Shown here: piece by piece, positions 1 to 11,116 of the stretch
How positions within the stretch are numbered: the stretch's first letter is position 1
Layout of the letters: the number at the start of each line of letters is the position of its first letter
From: Steinernema hermaphroditum
Taxonomy: Eukaryota > Nematoda > Chromadorea > Rhabditida > Steinernematidae
Assembly (NCBI GenBank): GCA_030435675.1
Contig: CM059623.1
Span: 14,354,092-14,418,091, forward strand
Direction of reading: 5' to 3'
DNA: 64,000 nt
The notes under the pieces: generated by a model
Database searches by the model: none
What the model was told of the DNA's origin: nothing
The model's input: only the letters and a program-made list of their open reading frames with translations
Translations under genes and position numbers: made by a program

Positions 1-292
1 GTTTCCCTGATTTTCCGGGAAACAAACGTACAGCTTTTACGGAGTCTCTTTGAAGTGAACCTGAAATCTTCTCTGAATCCAAAATCAAAGGAAATACGTT
101 ACCTGGTCGACTCAGATCATCCTTGCCGTCTTCCTCACTGCTCTCACTGCTCTCCTCCGGTTTGTACTTTCGATATCCTCTGATCACTCCATAGCGCCGA
201 GGGTGTTTTTCTCCGCCATTTTCAGTAGCTTCTTCCAGATGACCTGAGGCGAATCCAACAAACAGGAATAGAGCTATGACACAGGTGCGCAT
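1..292 (-). CDS. Small secreted peptide precursor, 5' part only
   Basis: Exons 103-292 and 1-60 (running off the window), joined by a 42-bp intron at 61-102 with a TTTCAG acceptor. The start is the ATG at 292-290. The first 17 residues form a clear signal peptide (MRTCVIALFLFVGFASG). After it comes a hydrophilic, charged stretch with a Glu/Ser run (EESSESSEED), then a basic segment that stays open to the window edge. No cysteine pattern, amidation site or domain is visible, so this is a secreted peptide or proprotein of unknown role. Signal peptide and frame continuity across the intron are seen directly. The 3' end is missing. Confidence 0.6.
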   Translation of the reverse strand, partial: MRTCVIALFLFVGFASGHLEEATENGGEKHPRRYGVIRGYRKYKPEESSESSEEDGKDDLSRPGNVFPLILDSEKISGSLQRDSVKAVRLFPGKSGK

Positions 293-799
293 CGTTGACG
301 TGATGCCGGAGTGGACGCCGCATGCTATATAGACGAATGTGACCTTAATCTCTCAATAGGATTAAATGCTATAATAGGTGTGCGCGGCGTTGACTCATGA
401 GGACATGGATGGGTGACTTTAACACTTTGGATAAGGGGTTTATACTGAGGTATACGGATGGTATAGCAAGCGGAAAAACCGTCCGCCAAATTAATCCTCA
501 AAAGGGCCCCAACCAAAATCCTCGAGTTACTAATGAGGAGCCCTGTTTGGAACCGATTTTAAGATCGACGCGAGACTAGGAGCAAACGGTGGGCCTAGGT
601 GAGTGTATAAAGTGCGCAAAATACTAGGTCTCCTCGAGAGAGAGGTTTGAAGCTATGGGGCCCGAGGGATATACGAGAATGGCGAGCTTCTCACTCCATA
701 AAAAAAGCCTAGAATGTCACTAAACCCCAAGAACCTCTCCGTGTCATGGAAGGATCAATTGGAGAGGTTATGTCTGAAATCAACATTTGCACGAAAACA
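293..799. other. Intergenic, no gene seen
   Basis: Lies between the divergent secreted-peptide gene and tRNA-Ser. Only short open frames without supporting features occur here. The first part presumably holds the promoter of the minus-strand peptide gene. Confidence 0.5.
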
Positions 800-881
800 G
801 CAGTCATGTCCGAGTGGTTAAGGAGATTGACTAGAAATCAATTGGGCTCTGCCCGCGTAGGTTCGAATCCTGCTGACTGCG
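800..881 (+). tRNA. tRNA-Ser(AGA)
   Basis: An 82-nt cloverleaf with a long variable arm, the class II type expected of serine tRNA. The acceptor arm starts GCAGTCA and ends TGACTGC plus discriminator G. The D arm holds the A box (GTCCGAGTGGTTAAGG). The anticodon loop CTAGAAA carries anticodon AGA. The T arm holds the B box GGTTCGAATCC. As I recall it, the sequence matches the Caenorhabditis tRNA-Ser(AGA) very closely. No CCA is encoded, as expected for a nuclear gene. Confidence 0.95.
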
Positions 882-884
882 AAA

Positions 885-894
885 TTTTTTTTTT
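885..894 (+). terminator. RNA polymerase III terminator of tRNA-Ser
   Basis: A run of ten T residues begins three bases after the tRNA, the standard Pol III stop signal. Confidence 0.85.
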
Positions 895-1208
895 GTGTCA
901 CTATTCTTTTGATGATGTTTTGTATTGATGGAAACGTTCCGTACAAAAGAGTACCCACCGTGATTACCTGTTATACCCCACTATTTACACTAACGGAATC
1001 ATAAAGTCATTAATGTTCAGTTAATAGCGTCTATCGAATAGAAGCCTTCGTGTTATTCCCGAATAGCGTTTTTTATTTTCAGGCGCCGTGAATGCATTAT
1101 TAAGTCAACATCATAATAATCAAATCGCGACCAGCGACTAAGAGAGTAGAAGCCGTGGGTTAGGCTGAATTCAAAGGGTCTATTGTGCTTCTTATTGTTT
1201 TGATAGTG
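895..1208. other. Upstream region of the chemoreceptor gene
   Basis: AT-rich spacer without an open frame of note. It probably contains the promoter of the receptor gene that starts at 1209. Confidence 0.4.
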
Positions 1209-2323
1209 ATGGCGTTTTCCACCCACGATCTCTATACTGTTATCATAACTTCCACATCGATCATCTTCTTTGTTGTATCCATACCAGGCTCCTACTTGAT
1301 TGCGTACAAAACGCCTCCTACCATTGCAGCATATAAATTTTATTTCCTTTTCCTGAATAGCGTCTATCAGCTAACTATCTTCTTTATCGGGTTATTCGGA
1401 TGGATCGACTTTCAACTATCGTCAGATGGACTGATTTGTGTATCTTCTTCGGGAATCATTCAGCTTTTCCCCAGAAACGCTATTTATGTGGAACTATTCT
1501 CCACCTTGGTCGGTTTGAATGTGGTGATTAACGCGATCTTTCTTCCTTTTCTCTACCGATACTGTCACGTTTGCCGTCCAAAGTCGTTCTACTGCACTAA
1601 CCCGGTGTGGCCGAAAGCTATAAATGTGGCTCTGTCGATTGTCACCTCATTTCCTCTGCCATTGGTCTACACAGTGGGTGTTTATCTTTGTACAGAGGTC
1701 AATTAGGGAACCTTCCAAAGTGTCCTACACCGGTAGGCCTTCGTCAGTGAATGCCAGCCCCAAAAGGGCGCCTTTTCCGCATACTTAACCATGTAAACAC
1801 TCTTCAAAAGGCGGACACTTCGGGGAAGGTTCCCTTGTAAGACACCACGGCATCATTTTAGGATTCTCCTGGATATAGTGAAGACGACATTGTCGCCTGC
1901 TTTCAACTCAATCCTGTCCTCGTCGGATGGGCAGGCATGACAGCGGCCTATATTGGCAGTTTTGTGACGATGTGCTTCATTTTCACTTATCGAGTGGTGA
2001 GGACCTTGAAGTTACAGATGGTTCAGGCGAGTAAGAGGACAAAGGACATGCAGAGGACGCTCACTATCACCTTGCTCTTATCCGTGTTGGTACCGACAGT
2101 TCTTGGAGTGTTGCCCGTCCTTCTCGGGTTGTACCTTGTCGCTACGAAGGCGAATCATATGGAACATCTGATTCGGACCATATATGTTTTCTGTGTCATC
2201 GAAGGACTGCTCAACATAATCTGCACTATCCTCCTGGTGAAGCCCTATAGAGACGTGTTACGCTCTTGGGTACGTCTCAAGAAAACGGACACAGTCATTT
2301 CAGTGACGCCAAAAGCAACGTGA
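1209..2323 (+). CDS. SRH/SRI-like seven-transmembrane chemoreceptor
   Basis: Two exons, 1209-1697 and 1862-2323, phase 0, 316 aa. The first in-frame ATG at 1209 was chosen. The protein has the layout of the nematode SRH/SRI group in the Str superfamily. An early transmembrane segment is followed by YLIAYKTPPTIAAYKFY, matching the family pattern 'Pxx-LIxxKTPxxM'. Further hydrophobic segments follow. Before TM6 is a short basic loop (QASKRTKDMQRTL) resembling the family's SEKTRKMQR-type loop, and TM7 ends in KPYRDVLR. Such receptors sit in sensory-neuron cilia and detect chemicals; the ligand is unknown. The intron (1698-1861) is larger than average because it carries an inverted-repeat element. 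The exact subfamily is not certain. Confidence 0.8.
1706..1834. repeat. MITE-like inverted repeat inside the receptor intron
   Basis: Starts GGGAACCTTCC-AAAGTGTCC and ends with the near-perfect complement, GGACACTTC-GGGGAAGGTTCCC. Length is about 129 bp with no coding content. The flanks read TTA and TTG, so a TA-like target duplication is possible but not clean. Confidence 0.55.
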
Positions 2324-2459
2324 AATGAAGATTATTTGTGTTCCATAAGTAGATCTGAAAGGCCAAGTATCTGCTTGTTGTCAGCATTTCTCTATGCACA
2401 ATATTAAAAACCGGTATAATGAGACTCTATGAAAAGTATCTACAATTGTGGCACATCTT

Positions 2460-5400
2460 CTACTGTGTAGGCCGGTAGTGGATCGGATGCTCGGACGACA
2501 CCATCGGCAGTGAGGGCGAGTGCAAGTTAACGCGAACGGGGAACCTCTTGTTCGCTATGTCGATCTCGTAAACTCCCGAGTTGATGAATTCCGGCGTTAT
2601 TCCAAACTGTTTATTTTCGAGGAAACCGATGCAGACCTGAAGATGTCCCACGGATTACTCAACCGTGAACTTGTCGTATCTACCTGACATCCCAAAGTGA
2701 ATCCGTACGCCGCAGAGGTCGTCCATCCCACAGGCACACCGTTTCGGTAGAGAAGCTCGCCACCCTGCGGCCAAGGATCGTTCTCCAGGTCGTGTTTGTC
2801 GACGAGAAGTTGGACGAATTTGCGACTGACTCCTTTCTCGATCTGCTGCATGAGCGCTTCTTTGCCGACGAAGTCTTTCTGGAGAAGAAGGAGCGCATTA
2901 GAAGCCGCTCCTGTGGAACTTACGTTGAAATCCACGCGGAAAGCTCTCCCGCATTCCACTGGCGTCACTGTAGAGTTGATGTCTTGCCCCCAGTAGACGT
3001 AGAACTTCTCGATCCTCAGCTGCCTCAGGGTGTAGTAGCCCGCCTCCATCATACTGTACTCTCGCCCGGCCTCCATCAGATTCTCGTAGACGTTCTGCGC
3101 CACTTCATTCGGCACGTACAGTACCCAGCCGAGTTCTCCGCAGTGGGTGACGCTGATCGCTCGGATACCAGTAGCCATTCCGATGTTCAACTCCTGAGAA
3201 GAGAAGAAAACAGTTGAATTACGGTACACTACCGTACCCGGTACGAGAAAGTAGGGAATTCCGAAGATGACAGCTCCTTGCCGGTGACGTCTTGCATGAG
3301 CGCTCTCGAAGCAGGCCCGACGACGTCGAGAGCCGTGTAGAGGCCAGTGGAATCTTGTATGTGGACGTTCTGGCGCCACTCGCGAGCCCATTTCCTCATC
3401 CACAAGGCGCATCGCAGCTGCTGGATCGTGGGTGCGACGACGAAGTAGCTGGAACCCTCTCCAGCTGACGCGATACGGTAGCCGCGACTTACTGGTCATT
3501 CGCGATTCTACTAACGGTGCAGTCGGTGACGTAGCCGCCGTTCGTGTTCTGCATGCCCGTATAGATCGTGGAGCCGATGGGTTTGTCGATGTTGGCGGAG
3601 CATATCCGTTGCAGAAAGGGCACCACGTCGCTTCCCTAAGAGGACTACGGTAACCAGAGGGGAAAGAAGGACGTACCGACACGTCGAACTTGGAGAAACT
3701 CGAAAGATCGATGAGTCCCACTCGCTCCCGACACGCTTCGTACTCCTTGGCGACGTAATTGAACCACTCCGGCTTTCCGATCAGGCTGTCCTGGCCGTGG
3801 AAGAGAGCGTTTCGGGACTCTAGAGAAAGAACATCAGCTGCGCCAACAGGAAGAGTCTTACTGTCGACGTCTGGGGAGAACCATAGCGGTCTCTCGTATC
3901 CCATTATCTCTCCGAATACGGCGCCCGAATCTCGGAGTTTGTAATATATCGGCGACATTCGAAGATTCCTTGCCGTGTGACATTGATGAGAGTGGTACAT
4001 GTTCTTGTACGTGTAGCCTATAAATACGACAGTTCTTCAGAAACGAGGAAAACACCGAACCTGCGATTTCGGGAACTCTTTCTATCAGATACTGCGGGTT
4101 CGTGTGGAGATCGAGAAAGCGCGTCACGTCGATCTTTGCCACGTCTACGTTCAGTTTTCCCACGATCCAATCGGCCAAAACTGATCCAATGCCACCGGCC
4201 AATGCGAGTCCTTGACCATTGAGCCCGGTGGCGACGTAGTATCCCTTTGCAGCGTCGCACTCGCCCACTACGGGGAACTTGTCCGGCGTGTAAGTGTCCG
4301 AGCCGCAGATGAGATCGCCGTGTTCACAAGCAGCCAAAGACGAGCAGCGCTCTAGCTGCTTCTCCAGAACGATATCTAAATGAATCGGTGAAATGAGATG
4401 ACATAGAGATGGTCACATACAGAATCTGTCCCAATCGGCCTCGGGAACAGTCCATTTCGCGTCGATGTCGTCTTGTGTGGCACAGAGCGCTCGAATCTCC
4501 TCCTCCACGAATCCTCCGCAGATGGTGTTGTAGTCGGTCGCTTTGATGTAGATGCCACTATCGATGTCCGTGAAGATCGGCGTCTGCGAGTGGACCGTGT
4601 TCGGCAGCTTCCCAGTCCGCAGATAGGAGTAGGTGCATGGATAAGCGGCCATTCTCATCCTGCCGTTCGGCAGATTGTTCACCGGAACACGTCCTGCCCA
4701 CTGAAACCAGAATACAGTAGTCTGGCCATGGCGAATCGGATTACAATGCCTCCAGCGTCGACGAACTTCGACGTTTCGATAAGCCCTTCGTCCGTTTCCA
4801 CAGCGTAAACCTGCTGTTCCTCGCCGAGCAGAACTCTCCTAACAGCGCAATTTTCGTGGATCTGCACTCCTAACTCGGCGCTTCGATTAGCGATTTCATG
4901 ACAGAGACCGACTGCGTCCAGCGAGATGTCCCCAGGCGAGAACAGCGCCAAGCACACGTCCTCTGTGGCCAGCATCGGCCATCGGCTCACCATGTCGCTC
5001 TGGCAGTCAACGAGTTCGGCGTCTTCGTGGTGCAGGATGGCGCGCGAGTACATTCTCTTCAGGCTGATCTCCGACGCTGGCGACTGCGCCATATACACTC
5101 TTCCGCACTTGTTGAACGCTGAAATCAGGCGGCAATTAGAGAGGAACCCTTCCCACCACTTACTGAACCTCCCACTCTTCGCCATCTCCGAGTAGAGTTC
5201 GATGGACTTCTGCGTCATGTACTGATTGGTGGCGTCCTGCCAGAACATTGGCGCGGTGACGAGGCCCGCAGAAAGCGCCGTAGCGCCGGCACTGGCCACA
5301 CACTCCTTCTCAAAGAGATACACCTTCTGTCCGTGCTTGGCCAGGTTGTAAGCCACGGAGAGTCCGGTGATGCCACCGCCACACACCACCACGTCCGCCT

Positions 5401-5488
5401 TGATGGGTCTGCCGTTTCCATTGGCGCTGAACCATCGAACCGACGCAAAGCGAGGCTGGAGAGCGCTTCTCAGCCTCAGTAGGACCAT
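2460..5488 (-). CDS. PDPR-type mitochondrial FAD protein (pyruvate dehydrogenase phosphatase regulatory subunit family)
   Basis: Nine exons: 4745-5488, 4421-4700, 4061-4375, 3862-4017, 3677-3819, 3512-3635, 3238-3464, 2684-3193, 2460-2636. Introns are 41-47 bp and all GT-AG. The spliced product is 891 aa (human PDPR is about 880). The N-terminus (MVLLRLRSALQPRFASVRWF) is an arginine-rich mitochondrial targeting sequence. GGGITG at residues 37-42 with a following acidic residue is the FAD-binding Rossmann motif of the DAO fold. The C-terminal half is the aminomethyltransferase (GcvT-like) region. It matches PDPR more closely than sarcosine or dimethylglycine dehydrogenase around ALMQDVTGKEL, TGIRAISVTHCGELG and YWGQDIN. 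In mammals PDPR restrains the phosphatase that activates pyruvate dehydrogenase. An upstream in-frame ATG would add a hydrophobic extension; I prefer the ATG at 5488. Confidence 0.88.
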
Positions 5489-6412
5489 AATTAAACTCCC
5501 ATAAACTCTAAATAACCTGAGCTGTGCACCCAATCGATACAGTAACTTCAAAGTAACAAGGTCAGCGATGAGAAACACTGAGGAAAGGAGACACACAATG
5601 ATCAGAAAAGGGAATTTATGGCAGCTATCAAGCACCAACAAAGTAGCAATTCGTGACGGCAAGGAGCGTTTCAAGTTGAAGGACTCGATGGCGTTCTTAA
5701 ATCGGTTCAGAATCGGCGAAAGTTCGACTTGATTCTAAATGACGGGATTCTTGCGATGTGCTTCTTTAAAACGCTTCGGCGCTTCCAAATGGAGCGTTTC
5801 ATTCAGCATTTATCGGCAAATCTGAGTCGTTGTCAGGTGTTCGCTTGCAGATGGAACGCTTCAGCGGATCTAAATACGATTGAAGTTGAACAAGAACTGA
5901 AGAAGAATGTACCAGGCGTGTTTGCTTAGCGCTGACTGCTTCCTCACTCGGTGGACGAGCAAAACGACCGCGCTGAAGTCGTCGCCATGATCAGGAAACA
6001 CCGAGGTGAAGCCAGCTGTAAATGGGATGATTCGTAATTACACGTAAATCCGCTGAAAACTTTCTGACGGGTGACTAGGAAGTGGAAGCTTCATGTTCTT
6101 TCATAACGGCGATGATCGAAAACTGTAGTGATTCGAAAAGCATCACCGAGAAGAAGCTGGCGACGTGATTCGGACGCCGACGCGGAGAACTCGAAGAAGA
6201 AATTTCTTTTCCGCAGAGGGATCGGTCCCACAGCGCGATCCCTGACTATTGGCGATTGTTTTCGATGTTTATTTTCGAGTATTTGCTCAGCTTTCAAGCC
6301 TCAGCAATTTTTACTGGGAAGTGATAAAGTGAAGAAGGATAAAACTGACCTCAGGATGGTCACCTTTATATAAAAACGTATAAGTGCAGGATAAAGCTCA
6401 GGTGGCACTCAT
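5489..6412. other. Intergenic, no gene seen
   Basis: Short open frames only. A motif close to GGAGCGTTTCA recurs near 5664, 5792 and 5852 (third copy with substitutions). The right part is presumably the promoter side of the PDPR-type gene. Confidence 0.4.
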
Positions 6413-6482
6413 GCCTTGGTAGTTCAGGGGTAAGACTCTTGCTTATAAGGCGGTCGACTCGGGTTCGATTCCCACCGGGGGC
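6413..6482 (+). pseudogene. Degenerate tRNA-like sequence
   Basis: Contains a good A box (GGTAGTTCAGGGGTAAGAC) and B box (GGTTCGATTCCC), and so resembles a tRNA-Gly backbone. The anticodon loop TTATAAG would read ATA. The acceptor, anticodon and T stems contain mismatches, and there is no clear poly-T stop after it. It is probably a tRNA pseudogene or tRNA-derived element rather than a working tRNA. Confidence 0.45.
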
Positions 6483-6777
6483 CATAAGTTTTCATTCATT
6501 TTATTATTTGTATTTTATTGTCTTTTACTGTATTCTGTCACAAAAAAGGCACCGACAATCAAGAAATCGACTTTTTTGGCTCCATCAGAGACGATTCCCT
6601 GTCAGTTCCAGAAACAACATTACTCTTTGACTATGAGATCGCATTTGCTAGAAAACTTGAGTGCTTTCCAACGTGTACTTGTCATAACAATCGCATTACT
6701 TTATCTTTCCAACGATTTGATTAATAAAAACAACTTTAAATAACACATCAGATATTAAATTTGGCCAGGGAAGTAGA

Positions 6778-9345
6778 CTAAAAGCGCGAAGCGGAGTTCG
6801 CCAAGGAGTTCATTTCTTTAGTCAGCTCCATGATCTGCCGACACATCTCCATTTTTCCGTTCAGCGATGTTCGCTGCGCCTTAACATCTGGAGCTTCTTT
6901 CAGAAGATTATCCTAGATTTGCAAAAATGAAAGGAAGAATCTATCTTCGGCTTACCGCGTCATCCTGAAGATCATTGAGCAAGGTCCTTCTCAAGAACGG
7001 CTTCTGCTTATCGACTATCATGTGAACGACGATCTTGGGAATAATCGTTTTGATCGTCTTCGTCTCAACTTCCATGAACTGCTCCACCATAATCTTGATT
7101 GCCTTAACCTCCTTGCTGGTCAGCGTGTCCATCCTCGTATAATCATCACATTGTCGGTCATACCGGTCTTGCTCGTTGTTGGGCGACCACGGATAGAATC
7201 CGACATTTTGGAAGGCCAGCAACCAGTCGTCTGCAGTGTGGTCGTCGTCGATGCTAAGCTGAAGGTACCTTTCCGGAGCGTCCCTTCAAAGACTCAATGT
7301 ACTCTGTAGATAATTTATTCACTTACAATCCTTCATAGAAGAGAAATAGCTCTTCTTCCTCGCCCCTGTCTCCAGGCTTGTAATGCCGAAGAACAGCTCT
7401 ATCCAGCTTGTATTGTTTCTCTTGCTGCTGTTGGTTTCTTGAGTACCCATACGAGACTATTTCAGTGTCGGAGTCGGCATCGACTACAATTCCAGGCTCG
7501 GCTTCTTGGCCCACTGTGAGGGTATGCCAGTTCAGTGAGATTCCATCGAAACTCTCGTCAGGAAAATCTCCGTCCCATTCAATCGTACTAAACCTTTACG
7601 TGGAAGCTTTAAAGACGGATATAATCTACCTCATGATTTGCGAAGTTTCGAGGTGAATATGCTCCGTCCAAATCAGAGCGTTCTCATATTCAAACTCGTT
7701 CTCTATACGCTCCTTGGCTATTTTCTCGCATGTCCTTACGAACTCATCGGTGTCCTGCACGGCTGTGTTCCTTAGAATAGGGTAATCTCTCATTTTCTCC
7801 GCGACAGCCTTCCTTAGAACTTCAGTCACGCGCGCTGCAACCCTTTCAGCCGTTTTGCGCGATGGCTCCTTGAGGCGTTCGATCTCCTGCCGTACGATGT
7901 CTTCGAACACCTTTTCGGCGATGAAGTGTCCTCGCCTTCAACATGAGGAATACTGGTTCATTCCAAAATAGAAGAACCCTACCTGACGCCAGTCGTGTTG
8001 AGAACCGCCATGCAGATCTCTCTGATCATCTTAGCCTCATCCATCAGTATAGCATCAACTTCTTGGGCGAAGTCAACGGTGAAGTTCAGCTTCACTTTGG
8101 CGCCTCCGTTGAGCGTCCGAAGATTGGTTATCTGCCCAGGGCGTGACAGGTTATTGCCCAAGTCACTCTCCACATCGTCGAGGACTTCGTTCAGCAGGTC
8201 CGTTATGAGTCGGCGTTTTTCACGAGCGGTTTGGGGAAAATGGTCAAATAGTTTCAGTTCCTCCTCGATGGCAAGCTGCTTATGACGAACAGAATTGATC
8301 AAGTTAGGGAGCGTCAACCGGATATGCTCTGCGAGCTGATGATTCAAGAACTGTCGAAGGTATAGGGTTCCCTGTTTGTTGGCGATGCTAGGGTACTTTT
8401 CAAGGAAGAACTTGGTTTCTTTTTCGATAGCGGCCTGCATACTGACTCTGCTATTAATTCCCTCTTGAGAGCGGTTAACCACGCCGATGTATCCTGAAAT
8501 ATGCATTCATTACGGTATGCACAAAGGCCAGTAACATTACCTCTCTTTAGTGGAAGGACCCTGTTCCTTAACGACCGTTTCGATGTCTTGGCTCTGATCG
8601 CCTTGGGCGACTCGCGTGATTCCGGGAAGATCCACCAGGGTCAGGTTCAGCACTGTAATGAGTATCGATGTGATATGTAGCCAATAATTCATTCGAATAG
8701 AAGTCACTCATTTAGGAGAAGAGGCCCTTCTTGCCCAAAGGATGGACGCCAACCCTGCGATCAAGAGTATGGCATTGGTAACCGGGCTGCGTCGGATGAA
8801 TGAGGATATTAGAGACATGTTTCACATGGATACTGCCGTCAAAATGCTTACCATTCGGACTATAGATCTTTAAATTGATTGGAACGTTAGAAATTCCCTT
8901 GTTGCTTCCTGTAGTCCGGTCCGTTTCTCTCTCAATTTCCATCCGGATCTTGTTGAAATCCGTGAATTTCTCATTGGGTTTGTGAAGGAAAACGCCTCTT
9001 TCCTCGGGATCGTTTATCAGCTGTAGGAAAAGCGGACGCCTAGTGACCACACCGGAGCCTCTTGGCAGAAAATCTCTGAAATGAACACAGTGAAATGTCC
9101 CTCGAAGGGTTAACACAAACTTTCCCACAAAGTTTTCGAGGATCGAGGACTTTCCAGCGCTCTGCACTCCTACAACGGCAATCTGGGGCAGGTCCAAATC
9201 AAGGACAGTGTCTCCGAGTTTCGTCGACAAATCCTGAACTACCCTTTTCATAGATCTTCGAATAACGGTTAACCTGGAATTTGTTGAGAAGGAGAATCAG
9301 TTGCTGACCGTAGTCATCGGATGAAAGTAACTCAGCCTCCGGCAT
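6778..9345 (-). pseudogene. Dynamin-family GTPase, broken copy
   Basis: Exons recognisable at 9274-9345, 9121-9233, 8852-9075, 8541-8652, 7983-8493, 7630-7935, 7327-7587, 6956-7283 and 6778-6912. It keeps the G1 P-loop (GVQSAGKSS), switch region and DLPG of a dynamin GTPase, then middle and GED-like helices. The fourth exon is 112 bp against 303 bp in the intact paralogue at 18601-22963. A 191-bp deletion at about 8569/8570 removes the TKVD (G4) motif and shifts the frame, so the spliced length (2062) does not divide by three. The downstream exons are open and diverged from the paralogue, so they were under selection until recently. As read, it cannot make a working GTPase unless splicing skips the damage or the assembly is wrong. 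Confidence 0.85.
8461..9323 (-). repeat. Left arm of a near-identical inverted duplication (dynamin exons 1-4)
   Basis: 863 bp, nearly base-for-base the complement of 18629-19682, introns included, apart from one 191-bp gap and a few substitutions. Similarity drops sharply at both ends although both genes continue. Confidence 0.9.
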
Positions 9346-10078
9346 CGTACGCTCTGTAAATATAAGTATTGACAGGGACCGAAAAAGGGAACTCGAAGAT
9401 CGCCATCGTTGAAGAATGCACAGTGATAATGAATGAAGAACGAAACCTTGATTTGTTCGATCAGCTGAGGGCTGAGGAACTGATCGGAAGGAGTCGAAGA
9501 ATGGTACCATTGGAGGGTGGACTACCACTTGGAGAGACGAGACGGTTGGGGGCACCGATCAAGAAGAGAGGGACTGCAATGGAAGCACCGGGGTTGCGTT
9601 TACGAGTTTGACTTCTCGTATCAAGGGCTCAAACTTAAATAACATAAGATAACACACAAGTTAGAGACCATTGGTACTCTTATCAAATAATGAAATATAT
9701 TCCGAAGGGAAGAACAACGATGATAAGAAGGCATGTTTATGGAGAGCGAGTCAATCAGAGGGCAATATGCTGAAATGCACAGTTAACGTTGCAGCATATG
9801 AAGTGATAAAGAACGGGAAATTAAGAAGTGAGGTGATGACGCAGTACCCTGCACCGAAGCCAGAAGAAGACCGGCGACTATGGAGTGACATTGTGCTTCT
9901 TGTGCTATACGCAAGGCCTTTGCTACGAGAAATCAACTCGTAACTCAGTGATAACACCAAAAGAAAGAAACATTTCAACAGGCATCTACTGCCACAGAAA
10001 TTCATCGACGGATCGCAGACCATAAGGAATTAAAGGTAATGAGGTGTCACAAGTCACACCAAAGCTCAAACCTGCGAC

Positions 10079-10140
10079 CAGGGATTCCAAATGAGCCGAA
10101 GCCGAGTCGAGCCGAACCGAATCGGCTCCGACACTGAATG
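10079..10140 (+). mobile_element. hAT-like transposon terminus
   Basis: Begins CAGGGATTCC and is followed by closely spaced GAGCCGA-type hexamers. This layout matches other hAT-like ends in the window (20309, 61184, 62239): a CAG-starting tip with an array of short subterminal repeats. The other end was not found. Confidence 0.4.
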
Positions 10141-10610
10141 GGCTAACCGGGTGCTCTAAATGCACACACCATGCCTCTTGACATTATGTAGGTAATATGT
10201 AAGTGAATGTCTCTTTTAAAAAGAGTTTATTTTAAGCATTTATCGTACATAATCACGCATGGGTAGTGTGGATGTAAACAGTTAAATCGTCCTTTTGTCG
10301 GTACACAAATCGTGATCTCCAATATAGAGCACATTGCATAAAAAAGAGGCGATTGCGGTTAACGACCGCCTCTGAAAATGATATTTTGTGGATTTACCAG
10401 TCCCTAACGTTTGAGTCCGATTGGCGCTTGGTAATGTGGAGTAGTCCCTTGTTAGGCCTAAGGAGGGAACCAATCTATGACTTAGTGCTGCATTTAGTAA
10501 TTTCCATTTGGCGGAATTCCGAATTCCGCACATCGCTGATCGCTACGCAACAGATGCCGAACAAACATAAAATCCTATCGCCTCTGATAAGCGCAGTTAT
10601 TGCGTAGCAG

Positions 10611-10647
10611 CAAAGGCAACCTTTGCCCTGCATAGTCATCTTTGATT
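10611..10647 (+). repeat. Short direct repeat, copy 1
   Basis: The core CAAAGGCAACCTTTGCCCTG, followed by a similar tail, recurs at 12205-12240. The two copies bracket the single-exon gene at 11117-12049, so they may mark the ends of a duplicated or transposed segment. Confidence 0.5.
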
Positions 10648-10770
10648 TCCAGATTTATTTTTTGAATTACCGGCCGTGTTACAGTGCACCTATCATGACA
10701 CAAAGGCGAGCAAATAGCATACCGTAGTCGCTAGTCTTCCAATTTCTTCGTTGCACAGCTCATCGGAATG

Positions 10771-10899
10771 GGACACAATGATCGGGTCAGAAAAAGATGG
10801 CGAGATGAAATCAAGAAAACGCTGAGGACTCAAGCGTGACAGAACCAAGCGAGAAGAATGGCGCTCAACGAATGGTTGGACATTATGGGACCCACTTAA
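10771..10899 (+). mobile_element. Remnant of a non-LTR (LINE) reverse transcriptase, C-terminal end
   Basis: The translated segment starts GHNDRVRKRWRDEIKKTL, then an in-frame stop, then ARRMALNEWLDIMGPT. This matches the 'RWxDDI...W' tail typical of RTE/Jockey-like reverse transcriptases. It is a short, dead 3' fragment. Confidence 0.55.
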
Positions 10900-11116
10900 T
10901 GTAAACTAATGATTCGGAATCAATTTTAAAGTTAGAGAACCCGACTAGAACGCTCGGCGAATAGTTTTCGGACTAGGAATAGATTTCGATTGACGCGTAA
11001 CACATCGAAAGGAGAGATACCATATTCGGTTTGGAGTTTTTTGGTAAGATGGATGGAACTACAGAACTCCTTATTGTGTGTCTGAGCTTAAATAACATAT
11101 GACCCAAAACGGCGAT

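Larger units (their letters stand above)
9346..11116. other. Intergenic with transposon fragments
   Basis: No gene. Holds a hAT-like terminus (10079-10140), a LINE fragment (10771-10899) and a short repeat (10611-10647) that recurs at 12205-12240 on the other side of the next gene. Confidence 0.5.

Noticed and set aside
3465..3492. 28-bp intron in the PDPR-type gene using GTAAGT
   Set aside because: It puts the next exon out of frame. The donor at 3511 gives a 47-bp intron of normal size and the expected protein.
2597..4000. 467-aa minus-strand open frame
   Set aside because: It reads through five introns of the PDPR-type gene. Only parts are real exons, and the arginine-rich middle is translated in the wrong frame.
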